The notes under the pieces were generated by a model. It searched no databases. It was not told the origin of the DNA and saw only the letters and a list, made by a program, of their open reading frames with translations. 64,000 nt of DNA from Fluviicola chungangensis (GTDB lineage Bacteria > Bacteroidota > Bacteroidia > Flavobacteriales_D > Crocinitomicaceae), in NCBI RefSeq assembly GCF_007558725.1, contig NZ_VLPL01000001.1:664808-728807 (forward strand). The letters are read 5' to 3'. A program made the translations under genes and the position numbers. This document shows, piece by piece, positions 55,371-63,280 of the stretch; position 1 is the stretch's first letter; each line of letters opens with the position of its first letter.

Positions 55371-56421
55371 AATTCTTCCCATCGTATTCATCGCTATCCT
55401 CGTTTTTTCCTGCAAAAAGAAAAAAGCAGGCGAACCGGATGCGCCGCAAACCCTTCATCATGGAATACTCGTTTTAAATGAAGGGCTTTTCCAGCAGAAC
55501 AATGCCTCAATGGGATGGTTTAGTTTTTCGGATAATTCCTATACCGGTAATTTCTTTGAACAAAAAACAAACCGCTCATTGGGAGATACCGGCAATGACA
55601 TGAAGAAGTACGGTGGAAAGATCTACGTTATCGTAAATGTTTCCAGCACAATTGAAGTATTGGATGCTTCAACCGGAAACAGCATCACTCAAATTTCGAT
55701 GGTGGCCAATGGAACTCCGAAACAACCGCGCTACGTTGCATTTTACGGACCGAAGGCGTTTATCACTTGCTATGACGGTTACGTCGATGTACTGGATACC
55801 CTCTCTTTGAACATTACAAACCGCATTCCGGTCGGAGCAAATCCGGAAGGACTGGCAATAAGCAATGGAAAACTATTTGTAGCGAACTCGGGAGGTCTGA
55901 ACTCCCCGAATGTTGACAGCACCGTATCCGTCATTGACCTGGGAAATTTGCAAGAGATTACGCGAATTACCGTGGGTAAAAACCCGGGATCCGTCCAAAC
56001 GGATTTGAACGGTGATGTATATGTGATTTCGCGCGGTGATTACGCTTCTGTCCCGTCCCGTATGCACCGCATTGATGCCATCACGAATACATTGGTGCAA
56101 TCCTTTCCATTCGATGCAAGCGGAATCTCCCCCTTCAATTCCAACTTCCTGATCTCGTATCATGATTTCAGTTCGGGAAGCAACCAAATTGCACTATTTG
56201 ATCCCAATACCGAAACAATAATTGATCCTCAATACATTCCGACTTCAGGAATTCAAACGTTATACGGTGTCCAATATTCTGATATGACCAACAGGATCTA
56301 CTGCCTGGATGCAAAAAATTATACCGTAACCGGGCAGGTTCATGTTTTTTCTCCAAACGGTGTTTTTGAAACAAGTTATAACGTAGGGTTAAACCCGGCA
56401 AGTATTTTAATTTATGAATAA
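55360..56421 (+). CDS. BtuG-like YncE/beta-propeller surface lipoprotein
   Basis: A 353-residue lipoprotein with signal ending VFSC (Cys18) followed by KKKKAGEPD. The rest is a YncE/DUF5074-type beta-propeller, with repeated blades such as IEVLDASTGNSITQI, VDVLDTLSLNITNRIPVGANPEGLAI and VSVIDLGNLQEITRITVGKNPGSV. In Bacteroides the homologous BtuG caps BtuB and captures B12 with very high affinity; that is established for the family, while function here is inferred from the riboswitch and neighbours. It overlaps the receptor gene by 11 nt and the next gene by 8 nt. Confidence 0.85.
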   Translation: MRYKILPIVFIAILVFSCKKKKAGEPDAPQTLHHGILVLNEGLFQQNNASMGWFSFSDNSYTGNFFEQKTNRSLGDTGNDMKKYGGKIYVIVNVSSTIEVLDASTGNSITQISMVANGTPKQPRYVAFYGPKAFITCYDGYVDVLDTLSLNITNRIPVGANPEGLAISNGKLFVANSGGLNSPNVDSTVSVIDLGNLQEITRITVGKNPGSVQTDLNGDVYVISRGDYASVPSRMHRIDAITNTLVQSFPFDASGISPFNSNFLISYHDFSSGSNQIALFDPNTETIIDPQYIPTSGIQTLYGVQYSDMTNRIYCLDAKNYTVTGQVHVFSPNGVFETSYNVGLNPASILIYE

Positions 56422-57391
56422 GTTCATCCTCATCCTGGTTTTCGTTCCCGGATTTTTACATGCTCAAAGCTTTCATCCTGCTCCCGGAAATCCCGGTACC
56501 AATGCCATTGGAAAAGACAGTTCCTGTTTTGTTTCCTGGGCAAGCGGCGGAACTGTAACAAGGGGTTATCTCAATATTGCCGATACAACTATCGTGGCAA
56601 GTGGATCCAACAAGGCCAGTTACGGAAACCTGAATTTGGCATTGGGTCCAGCAACAGGATCTATTACCGATGTGCTTTCTTTGGGCGACAGTGGAGTTGC
56701 AACCTTGAGTTTCGATCAGTTTATTATGGATGGACCCGGGTATGATTTTGCGGTTTTTGAAAACGGATTTACGGATGATTATCTTGAAATGGCACACGTA
56801 GAAGTCAGTTCTGATGGAATTCACTTTTTCCGGTTTCCTTCCACCACTGAAATTCCGCTTACACCCCAATCATCCAATGCAAGCTATACCGATTGCAGAA
56901 TGATCGATAACCTGGCAGGGAAATTCCGCCTGGGTTATGGAACTCCTTTTGATTTGAGCGATTTGCCAAACGATCCGGACCTGAATAAATCAGCAGTGAC
57001 GCTGGTTCGCATTATTGACGTAATCGGCTCTATTTCAGGACACGTAACGACGGATCAGTACGGAACCGTAATCAATGATCCGTATCCGACCGCTTTCGAA
57101 TCCGGAGGGTTCGACCTGGAAGCAATCGGGATCATCAATGGAACACTCGGATTAACCGAATTGGAATTATTGGAAGTACATGCATTTCCAAATCCCACAA
57201 CCGATCAACTGCAGGTTACACTTGCCGGCCGGGCTTACTTAAATTTCTATTCTCCGGAAGGAAGACTGCTTCTTGCACTGGAACACACAGATTCAAGCCA
57301 CATTTCCTTACACGAATTTGCTGCCGGTGTGTACCATTTACTGGTAACCCAAAACGGTAAGCAACGGCATTTGGACATTTTAAAGAAGTAG
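56414..57391 (+). CDS. T9SS-exported surface protein of the B12 operon
   Basis: The 325-residue protein has a signal peptide (1-18, ending FLHAQ). A beta-sandwich-like domain (about 30-240) contains SLGDSGVATLSFDQFIMDGPGYDFAVFENGF and VTLVRIIDVIG. A T9SS type A sorting domain closes the protein (FPNPTTDQLQVTL ... AAGVYHLLV). The first domain resembles cell-surface proteins found beside DUF4465 in B12-regulated loci. It may be a second B12-binding or accessory surface protein; no function is demonstrated. It is the last gene of the operon and overlaps the BtuG-like gene by 8 nt. Confidence 0.8.
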   Translation: MNKFILILVFVPGFLHAQSFHPAPGNPGTNAIGKDSSCFVSWASGGTVTRGYLNIADTTIVASGSNKASYGNLNLALGPATGSITDVLSLGDSGVATLSFDQFIMDGPGYDFAVFENGFTDDYLEMAHVEVSSDGIHFFRFPSTTEIPLTPQSSNASYTDCRMIDNLAGKFRLGYGTPFDLSDLPNDPDLNKSAVTLVRIIDVIGSISGHVTTDQYGTVINDPYPTAFESGGFDLEAIGIINGTLGLTELELLEVHAFPNPTTDQLQVTLAGRAYLNFYSPEGRLLLALEHTDSSHISLHEFAAGVYHLLVTQNGKQRHLDILKK

Positions 57392-57450
57392 AAATCGGTA
57401 GCAGATTGACGGAAGAATCTGGAAATGAGTGGATCAACAAAAAAATATGT

Positions 57451-57472
57451 ATTTTCAATTATTATTGAAAAT
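57451..57472. promoter_or_regulatory. Dyad ATTTTCAAT-TATT-ATTGAAAAT, candidate GbsR operator (site 1)
   Basis: A perfect inverted repeat with 9-bp arms that contains TTTCAA-N6-TTGAAA. It covers about -40 to -20 of the GbsR-type gene's promoter (-7 element at 57479-57486). The same core recurs at 58020-58037 in front of the next gene. Autoregulation by the encoded regulator is inferred. Confidence 0.6.
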
Positions 57473-57478
57473 ATTGTA

Positions 57479-57486
57479 TATATTTG
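57479..57486 (+). promoter_or_regulatory. -7 promoter element TATATTTG of the GbsR gene
   Basis: Exact TAnnTTTG ending 4 bp before the ATG at 57491. By the usual spacing the A of ATG is the first transcribed base, so the mRNA is predicted leaderless. Confidence 0.6.
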
Positions 57487-57490
57487 ATTC

Positions 57491-57988
57491 ATGGAATTAG
57501 AGCAAGCCAAACAGCAATTCATTCAAACCTGGGGAAATTTTGGGACACAATGGGGGATCAACCGTTCCATGGCGCAGGTCCATGCACTGCTAATCGTGAG
57601 TGACAGTCCGCTTTGTACGGAAGACATTATGGAACGGTTATCTATTTCGAGAGGAAATGCCAATATGAATATTCGCGAACTGACAAACTGGAATTTAATT
57701 TACAAGGAAAGTATTGCCGGTGACCGAAAGGAATACTTCCGTGCAGAAAAAGATATGTGGGAAGTTGCAAAGCGCATTGTAAAAGAACGCAAACGAAGAG
57801 AGTTGGAACCTCTGCAGCAACATCTGGCAGAACTCAAAAAAGTGGAACAATCCTACGAATCAATTTCTTTCGTTGCAACCATTGAGAACATTGAACGTTT
57901 GGTCAGCAGACTGGATTCATTGTCGGGTACTTTAATGAAAGCAGACGAACACGTGTTCTTTGGAAAAATATTGAATTTATTCAAATAG
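57491..57988 (+). CDS. GbsR/MarR-type transcriptional regulator
   Basis: A 165-residue winged-helix regulator of the GbsR branch of the MarR superfamily. It opens with an FIQTWGNFGTQWGINRSMAQVHALL segment, followed by helix-turn-helix DIMERLSISRGNANMNIRELTNWNLIYKES and wing GDRKEYFRAEKDMWEV. A C-terminal coiled coil (about 95-130) would form the dimer. A dyad overlaps its promoter and a second precedes the following DCC gene, so it probably controls both. The effector is unknown; glycine betaine is only the B. subtilis precedent. Confidence 0.88.
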   Translation: MELEQAKQQFIQTWGNFGTQWGINRSMAQVHALLIVSDSPLCTEDIMERLSISRGNANMNIRELTNWNLIYKESIAGDRKEYFRAEKDMWEVAKRIVKERKRRELEPLQQHLAELKKVEQSYESISFVATIENIERLVSRLDSLSGTLMKADEHVFFGKILNLFK

Positions 57989-58019
57989 AAGGAGCCAATT
58001 CCTTTTTTTTGAATCAAAT

Positions 58020-58037
58020 TTTCAAAATATATTGAAA
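58020..58037. promoter_or_regulatory. Dyad TTTCAA-N6-TTGAAA, candidate GbsR operator (site 2)
   Basis: It has the same core and spacing as the dyad at 57451-57472, 30 bp upstream of the DCC-protein ATG. A shared 6-bp arm with identical 6-nt spacing in two consecutive intergenic regions supports common control by the GbsR-type protein. Confidence 0.55.
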
Positions 58038-58066
58038 CTTTTGAATTAACAATAAATAAAAACATC

Positions 58067-58894
58067 ATGGAAAACATCTCTCTTCTTTACGACGAAGATT
58101 GCCCACTCTGCCGCTGGTATACCCGCATCTTCGTAAAATACAAACTCCTGGATGAAAATGGCAGAATTCCTTACGTAGAGTATATCTTACAGCACCCCGG
58201 AGAAGTAAACACAGACATCGCTCAAACAAAAATTGCCTGTGTAAATCACCAAAGTCATGAAATCCGTTACGGGATAGACGGATTACTCATGCTCCTTGGT
58301 CATCATTCACGGATTATAAAAGTTTTGGGGAATTTCAAACCCATTAACTTATTCTTAAAAGTTCTTTACCTGCTTTTTAGTTATAACCGGAGAATATTTG
58401 CTCCCGTCATGAGAAAAAGTGAATTTGAATGTAATTGTGAACCTCCCAGATCCATTTTATGGAGAACCAACTTTATTCTGCTGATGAGTTTTATCACTTA
58501 TATAATTGTTAACTGGTATTTCCATCAATTCCTCAATGGGCACCTGACCAATACAGCACCAAACGATCTAATCCTGCTTGCAGCACAAATCGGGTTCCAA
58601 TGGCTGGCCTTTCTTCTTCTCCATCAAAAAAACAGTTATGATTACATCGGACACTTGGTCTTTGTTTCTTTTTTAGGCGCTCTGCTGCTGCTTTTTTTCG
58701 GAATAGGAATCCAATTCGTAAATCTCTTCGGAATTGAAACCCATTTCCTCGCTGTTGCCTGTTACGGAATTACCCTTGCATTCATGTTCTTTGAACATAA
58801 GAGGCGTGTTGCACTGAAAGGATGGACCCGGACATTAAGCATCAGCTGGATCCTTTTCAGAGTTTGTATTTATCCGCTCGTTTTCCAACTTTAA
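58067..58894 (+). CDS. DCC-family thiol-disulfide protein with C-terminal membrane domain
   Basis: A 275-residue protein. The N-terminal DCC domain (1-115) has LLYDEDCPLC (Cys12 and Cys15 in a DxDCPLC motif), the thioredoxin-like signature of the DUF393/DCC family. A Cys-rich link (FECNCEP) leads to a membrane domain with about five helices (130-275). DCC proteins are thought to act in thiol-disulfide exchange. A fused membrane part is less common. It lies between the regulator and the TIGR01777 epimerase (11-nt gap to the latter). Confidence 0.8.
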   Translation: MENISLLYDEDCPLCRWYTRIFVKYKLLDENGRIPYVEYILQHPGEVNTDIAQTKIACVNHQSHEIRYGIDGLLMLLGHHSRIIKVLGNFKPINLFLKVLYLLFSYNRRIFAPVMRKSEFECNCEPPRSILWRTNFILLMSFITYIIVNWYFHQFLNGHLTNTAPNDLILLAAQIGFQWLAFLLLHQKNSYDYIGHLVFVSFLGALLLLFFGIGIQFVNLFGIETHFLAVACYGITLAFMFFEHKRRVALKGWTRTLSISWILFRVCIYPLVFQL

Positions 58895-58905
58895 CGCTTC
58901 ATATC

Positions 58906-59826
58906 ATGAAAAAAATCATCCTCTTTGCTGCCAATGGATTTATCGGAGAATCTATTATTGATTATACAAAAACGAATCAAAAAGACTATCAAATCATTGC
59001 TGTTTCCCGAAAACCAATACCTCAATTACCCGAAGGATATAAACAGGTTCGATGGGACGGGAAAACATGCGGTCCCTGGACAAAAGAACTTGAAGGCGCT
59101 GATCTTGTAATCAATCTTGCCGGAAAATCAGTCAATTGTCGCTATACGAAAAAAAACAAAGCAGAAATTTTTGCTTCCAGGCTGGACAGCACACGGATTA
59201 TCGGGGAAGCAATCCAGGATTGTAAGCAGAAACCAATCTGTTGGATCAATATAGCCAGTGCGACAATTTACGAGCATTCGCTGGAACGCCCCAACACCGA
59301 AGAGACGGGTCTGATCGGAAAAGGGTTCTCCGTCCATGTTTGCAGAGCCTGGGAAAAAGCTTTTTTTGCATTCAGAGATCTTCCTACCAAACAAATTCTT
59401 TTGCGGTCCACCATTGTTCTGGGCAAAAACGGTGGTGTTTATCCGGTATTAAAAAAACTCGCCCGGTTGGGTTTGGGAGGAAAAATGGGAAAAGGAAACC
59501 AACTGATCAGCTGGATCCATATTCACGATTTTTGCAGAGCACTCTTTTTTGTCTCCGAAAGTACTTCAAGTTCGTCCATTTACAATATCGGATCTCCCAA
59601 TCCGGTCCGGAATGAGCTTTTTCAAAAAGAGTTGCGCAAAAGTCTTCATATCCCCTATTTTATCAATCAAACGCATTGGATGTTAAAAACCGGAGCACTT
59701 CTCATTGGGACAGAAACTGAGTTGATCTTAAAAAGCAGGTATGTTTTCCCACAGAATTTCATTGATCAGGGATTTCTGTTCAGGTTTCCCACTATTCAAT
59801 CCTGTCTGGATGATCTAAATCATTAA
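58906..59826 (+). CDS. TIGR01777 family NAD(P)-binding epimerase-like protein
   Basis: A 306-residue atypical SDR. The N-terminal nucleotide loop is FAANGFIGE, where the first Gly of GxxGxxG is Ala. A following VRWDGKTCGPW motif and the block LVINLAGKSVNCRYTKKNKAEI with ILLRSTIVLGKNGG and GNQLISWIHIHD match TIGR01777 (YfcH/SULA-like). The substrate is unknown; relatives occur in cell-division and carotenoid contexts. The ATG at 58906 is used; a longer frame beginning inside the DCC gene (58822) adds unrelated residues. Confidence 0.87.
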   Translation: MKKIILFAANGFIGESIIDYTKTNQKDYQIIAVSRKPIPQLPEGYKQVRWDGKTCGPWTKELEGADLVINLAGKSVNCRYTKKNKAEIFASRLDSTRIIGEAIQDCKQKPICWINIASATIYEHSLERPNTEETGLIGKGFSVHVCRAWEKAFFAFRDLPTKQILLRSTIVLGKNGGVYPVLKKLARLGLGGKMGKGNQLISWIHIHDFCRALFFVSESTSSSSIYNIGSPNPVRNELFQKELRKSLHIPYFINQTHWMLKTGALLIGTETELILKSRYVFPQNFIDQGFLFRFPTIQSCLDDLNH

Positions 59827-60004
59827 TGCTTAAACACGTGTTATTTCAATAGATTTTTTTAGACATCTAACAGCTTGAATCAAATTCATGATATTTTAAC
59901 AGAAACACTTTGTTAAAACAATCATTTTTTCAAATTATGCATACCTTCACGCAACGATTGAATTAGTTATTTCGTTTTAAAAGCAACGAATCAAAATTGA
60001 GATT

Positions 60005-60466
60005 ATGAGTAAAAAGAATGTTTTAGGTAAACTGACCCTGTTTTTTGTTGGGATAATGTTTTGTATGAGTACTGCATTCTCCCAGGAAAAGCTTCCAGTA
60101 GAATCGATTAAATCTGATTGGGTTTTGTTTAAAGAAGCCAAAGGAATTAAATTCTACGCAAAACAAGAAGTTATTGAAACAAATGACGGTAGAAAACCTG
60201 TAAGCTATGCAGTTGTTAAGCTGGAAAACACAACCAATAAAGAAGTGAAGCTTTTGTATAACCTGGAAGTGCATTACAATTTGGGATGTAATAACTGCAA
60301 TCCTAATTCGGAAGCAAGACAACTGGTTACAATAGCTCCAAATAAAAGCATTGAAGGAAAATATACTGACGGAAACACGCCGTTATCGGTATTGCTTTTG
60401 AATGCAAACCTGAACAATGGTTGGATTCCTGAATATCTGATGATTGGTAACTTAATCATTAATTAA
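60005..60466 (+). CDS. Small secreted protein of unknown function
   Basis: The 153-residue protein has a signal peptide (about 1-26, ending STAFSQ). The mature protein is beta-rich (KGIKFYAKQEVIETNDGRKPVSYAVVKLEN), with a CNNC motif in LGCNNCNPNSEARQ near residue 96. No family is recognised. It is followed after 11 nt by the T9SS type B adhesin gene, so the two are likely co-transcribed and may work together on the surface. Confidence 0.7.
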   Translation: MSKKNVLGKLTLFFVGIMFCMSTAFSQEKLPVESIKSDWVLFKEAKGIKFYAKQEVIETNDGRKPVSYAVVKLENTTNKEVKLLYNLEVHYNLGCNNCNPNSEARQLVTIAPNKSIEGKYTDGNTPLSVLLLNANLNNGWIPEYLMIGNLIIN

Positions 60467-60477
60467 AACTACAGACT

Positions 60478-62427
60478 ATGAAAAAGATTTTATCCTTTGT
60501 TTTAGTCGGGTTTTCTTCGGCTTTCAGTTATGGTCAAGGTAACTTTTGTACCATCAACGTTTCACCTTACGATACGACCATCTGTCCGGGATCACCGGTA
60601 ACAATCGTTGCCAGTGCATCATTATTAAATGGTAACCAGGCATTTGATTTCAACAGTGCAACCTTTCCTTCCGGATGGTCAAGTAGCGGTACAACAGCTT
60701 TCTCATCCCCTTGCTTGCCAAGTTTGGACAATACACCCTATTATTGGGCAGGAACTTCCGGAACATCCGGATTCCCGAACATTACTACGGCTTCATTAGA
60801 CGTGAGCTGTGGTGGTTTTATCACTTTTGAAATGATTTACTCCATCCAGGGAGGTGCGGTTCCTTGCGAAGGTCCGGATCAGGCAAATGAAGGAGTTGCA
60901 TTGCAATACAGTACGGATGGCGGGGTAACATGGATTACCATCAATTACTACCAGCCGGACGGACAAATTTTGCCTACAATTACCACGTCAACAACTCCCG
61001 GAGTTACCGGTAACACACCATTTACAACCTGGAATACGTTCAACGTTCCTTTACCTTCCGGTGCTGTAACTACAAACACACAGTTCAGATGGATCCAGTT
61101 AAACTCATCCAGTTCTTGTTGTGATAACTGGGGATTAGATAACATTATCATTAATGCAATGGGTGGTAACTGTGCTGCTGCTGCAGACCTTGTTTGGAGC
61201 AACGGACTTACAGGTTCAACACAAACTTTATATCCTACGGCTGATTCCACATTCATCATCGATGTATACGATAGTCTTGGAGTATATCAGTGTAGCTCAT
61301 CTCCTATTACCATTCAGGTATACGATGACAATTTAACTTACAACCTTCAGGATTATGCTTATTCTTACTGTCCAACTACCAATCCATCAGTTGCAGTAAC
61401 AAATATTTCGGGGTCAATTCCTCCCTATACGGTAAACTGGACAGATATTCCAAGTACGAATAATCCGCAGACTCTGTCGACCGGTGGTGCCGAGCACGAT
61501 TCGATTACCTACCATGTCACGATAACCGATGGATGTGGCTTTTTCAGGAACGACAGTGTGATACTTGTCGTCAATAAGAAACTCAACATTGACTCACTCG
61601 TTGCTTATAATGCCAGCGCATGTATTAACGATGGGGCTGTTGTAGCTTACGTTTCAGGACTTACAGCTGTTGTGAATCAACCGGTGTATAACTGGCATGG
61701 TCCGGGGGCAACAAATCCAAGCTTTATTAATTCGACTGTTTGGACAAACCGCTCTCCGGGATGGTATTATTTCACGGTTACCGATGATGTGTGTACGGAT
61801 TCAGACAGTGTTCAGGTTGAAATTAAGAACCCTCCTGTTGCCATTATCGATGCTGATCCGTTAGCAGGTTGTGTACCATTTAACGTGACTTTCTCGAACA
61901 ACAGCCAGAATGCAACACATTACCTGTGGGATTTCGGTGACGGTACTGTGATCAATGTAAACGACATGAACGATCAATACCATACTTATTCAGGTAATGC
62001 AGACATTATGTTGGTTGCTTATGATGCCAGTAACTGCTCGGATACCGCTTATGTAAGCGTTTCAGTTCAAACTTGCGGATGTACTGATCCGTTAGCTGTT
62101 AACTACGATCCGACTGCTGTTGCAAATGATGGATCATGTAGCTACCCTGAACCGATCTTTACTGTTCCGAATATCTTTACTCCAAACGGAGACGGAGACA
62201 ATGACTTCTTTGAGTTTGTAGTAACAAACTACTCAAACGTTGATTTCCAAGTTGTCAATCGTTGGGGGAATCCGATCTTCCAGGGTTCAGGTTTGAATCC
62301 GAAATGGGACGGAAAAGTAGACGGGGCACTTTCAGCTGACGGTGTGTATTTCGTGACTTATAAAATTACAAGTGTGAAAGGAGATAAAGTCATCGAAGGA
62401 CAAACCTTTGTCCATTTGATTCGCTAA
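60478..62427 (+). CDS. Large secreted protein with PKD domain and T9SS type B tail
   Basis: A 649-residue surface protein with a signal peptide (1-20). A jelly-roll-like N-terminal region (about 25-230) is rich in Ser/Thr/Gly, with WGLDNIIINA. Ig/PKD-like modules follow, including PVAIIDADPLAGCVPFNVTFSNNS ... HYLWDFGDG (about 450-500). A Cys-containing TSP3-like link (CTDPLAVNYDPTAVANDGSC) leads to a gliding-motility-associated C-terminal domain (FTPNGDGDNDFFEF ... NRWGNPIFQG ... DGVYFVTYKI). That last domain is the T9SS type B sorting signal. The protein is probably an adhesin. Confidence 0.9.
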   Translation: MKKILSFVLVGFSSAFSYGQGNFCTINVSPYDTTICPGSPVTIVASASLLNGNQAFDFNSATFPSGWSSSGTTAFSSPCLPSLDNTPYYWAGTSGTSGFPNITTASLDVSCGGFITFEMIYSIQGGAVPCEGPDQANEGVALQYSTDGGVTWITINYYQPDGQILPTITTSTTPGVTGNTPFTTWNTFNVPLPSGAVTTNTQFRWIQLNSSSSCCDNWGLDNIIINAMGGNCAAAADLVWSNGLTGSTQTLYPTADSTFIIDVYDSLGVYQCSSSPITIQVYDDNLTYNLQDYAYSYCPTTNPSVAVTNISGSIPPYTVNWTDIPSTNNPQTLSTGGAEHDSITYHVTITDGCGFFRNDSVILVVNKKLNIDSLVAYNASACINDGAVVAYVSGLTAVVNQPVYNWHGPGATNPSFINSTVWTNRSPGWYYFTVTDDVCTDSDSVQVEIKNPPVAIIDADPLAGCVPFNVTFSNNSQNATHYLWDFGDGTVINVNDMNDQYHTYSGNADIMLVAYDASNCSDTAYVSVSVQTCGCTDPLAVNYDPTAVANDGSCSYPEPIFTVPNIFTPNGDGDNDFFEFVVTNYSNVDFQVVNRWGNPIFQGSGLNPKWDGKVDGALSADGVYFVTYKITSVKGDKVIEGQTFVHLIR

Positions 62428-62445
62428 TAAAAACAATTTGTTTGG

Positions 62446-62476
62446 AAAGCCCCGGCATGTATGTCGGGGCTTTTTT
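62446..62476 (+). terminator. Rho-independent terminator after the T9SS type B gene
   Basis: AAAGCCCCG pairs with CGGGGCTTT around a GCATGTATGT loop and is followed by TTTT. It lies 20 bp after the stop codon. Confidence 0.92.
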
Positions 62477-62511
62477 CATATTTTTGATTATCCGAATTCA
62501 TATCCAAAACG

Positions 62512-63279
62512 ATGTTTTTTATTCTTTCAAAAATATTGCTCTTTACTATCAGCCCTTATACCTGGTTACTGATCGCTTTGTATTTTTCCTTCTTCTCCAA
62601 AAAACCCGTCAGGGTAAAAAGAGCAAAATACAGTGCTGTTTTTATTGCACTTTTTTTCAGCAATACATTTGTCTTTAAGGAGGTTTGCAGGCAATGGGAA
62701 GTATTCGGTACTCCTCCTGCATCTATTAAACATTATGATGTTGCCGTTGTCTTAACAGGAATGGCAGAATACAATAACGACCTGAAAGTGCTCAGTGCAA
62801 GAAGGGGAATTGATCGGATTTGGCAAACCATTTCACTTTATAAATCCGGGAAGATCGACCGCATTCTCATTACCGGAGACCATGGTTATCTTATTGACAA
62901 AGGGCTGCATGAGGCTTCTCAACTAAAAGAGGTACTGGTGCATTGGGGAATTCCTGAACATGTCATCATGACCGAAACAAAATCAAAGAACACTTACGAA
63001 AACGCAGTTGAATCGAAAAAAATACTGGACCGTTCATTCCCGAATTCAAAAGCAATCCTTTTAGTCACTTCGGGAAAACACATGCGTCGTGCAAAGGCCT
63101 GTTTCAGTAAAGTCGGTGTTCAATGTGATCCCTACTCAACCGATCTGTATACCGGCCCCAAACGCGCTTATTCCTTCGATGAAATGCTTATTCCTGATGT
63201 AAGCACAATGAACGACTGGCATGGTTTATTGAAAGAAATGTTCGGTTATCTTGCTTACGATATAACCGGGAAGATCTGA
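62512..63279 (+). CDS. YdcF/SanA-like DUF218 membrane protein
   Basis: A 255-residue protein with two N-terminal membrane helices (about 5-27 and 37-55) and a DUF218 domain (about 75-235). VVLTGMAEYN, an ILITGDHGYLI segment, MTETKSKNTYENAVESKKIL and LVTSGKHMRRAKACF are the family blocks, with the Asn-Thr-x-Glu-Asn box typical of ElyC/SanA/YdcF proteins. These are envelope proteins affecting peptidoglycan or lipid-carrier metabolism. It stops 2 nt from the convergent HExxH-type gene. Confidence 0.88.
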   Translation: MFFILSKILLFTISPYTWLLIALYFSFFSKKPVRVKRAKYSAVFIALFFSNTFVFKEVCRQWEVFGTPPASIKHYDVAVVLTGMAEYNNDLKVLSARRGIDRIWQTISLYKSGKIDRILITGDHGYLIDKGLHEASQLKEVLVHWGIPEHVIMTETKSKNTYENAVESKKILDRSFPNSKAILLVTSGKHMRRAKACFSKVGVQCDPYSTDLYTGPKRAYSFDEMLIPDVSTMNDWHGLLKEMFGYLAYDITGKI

Positions 63280-63280
63280 T

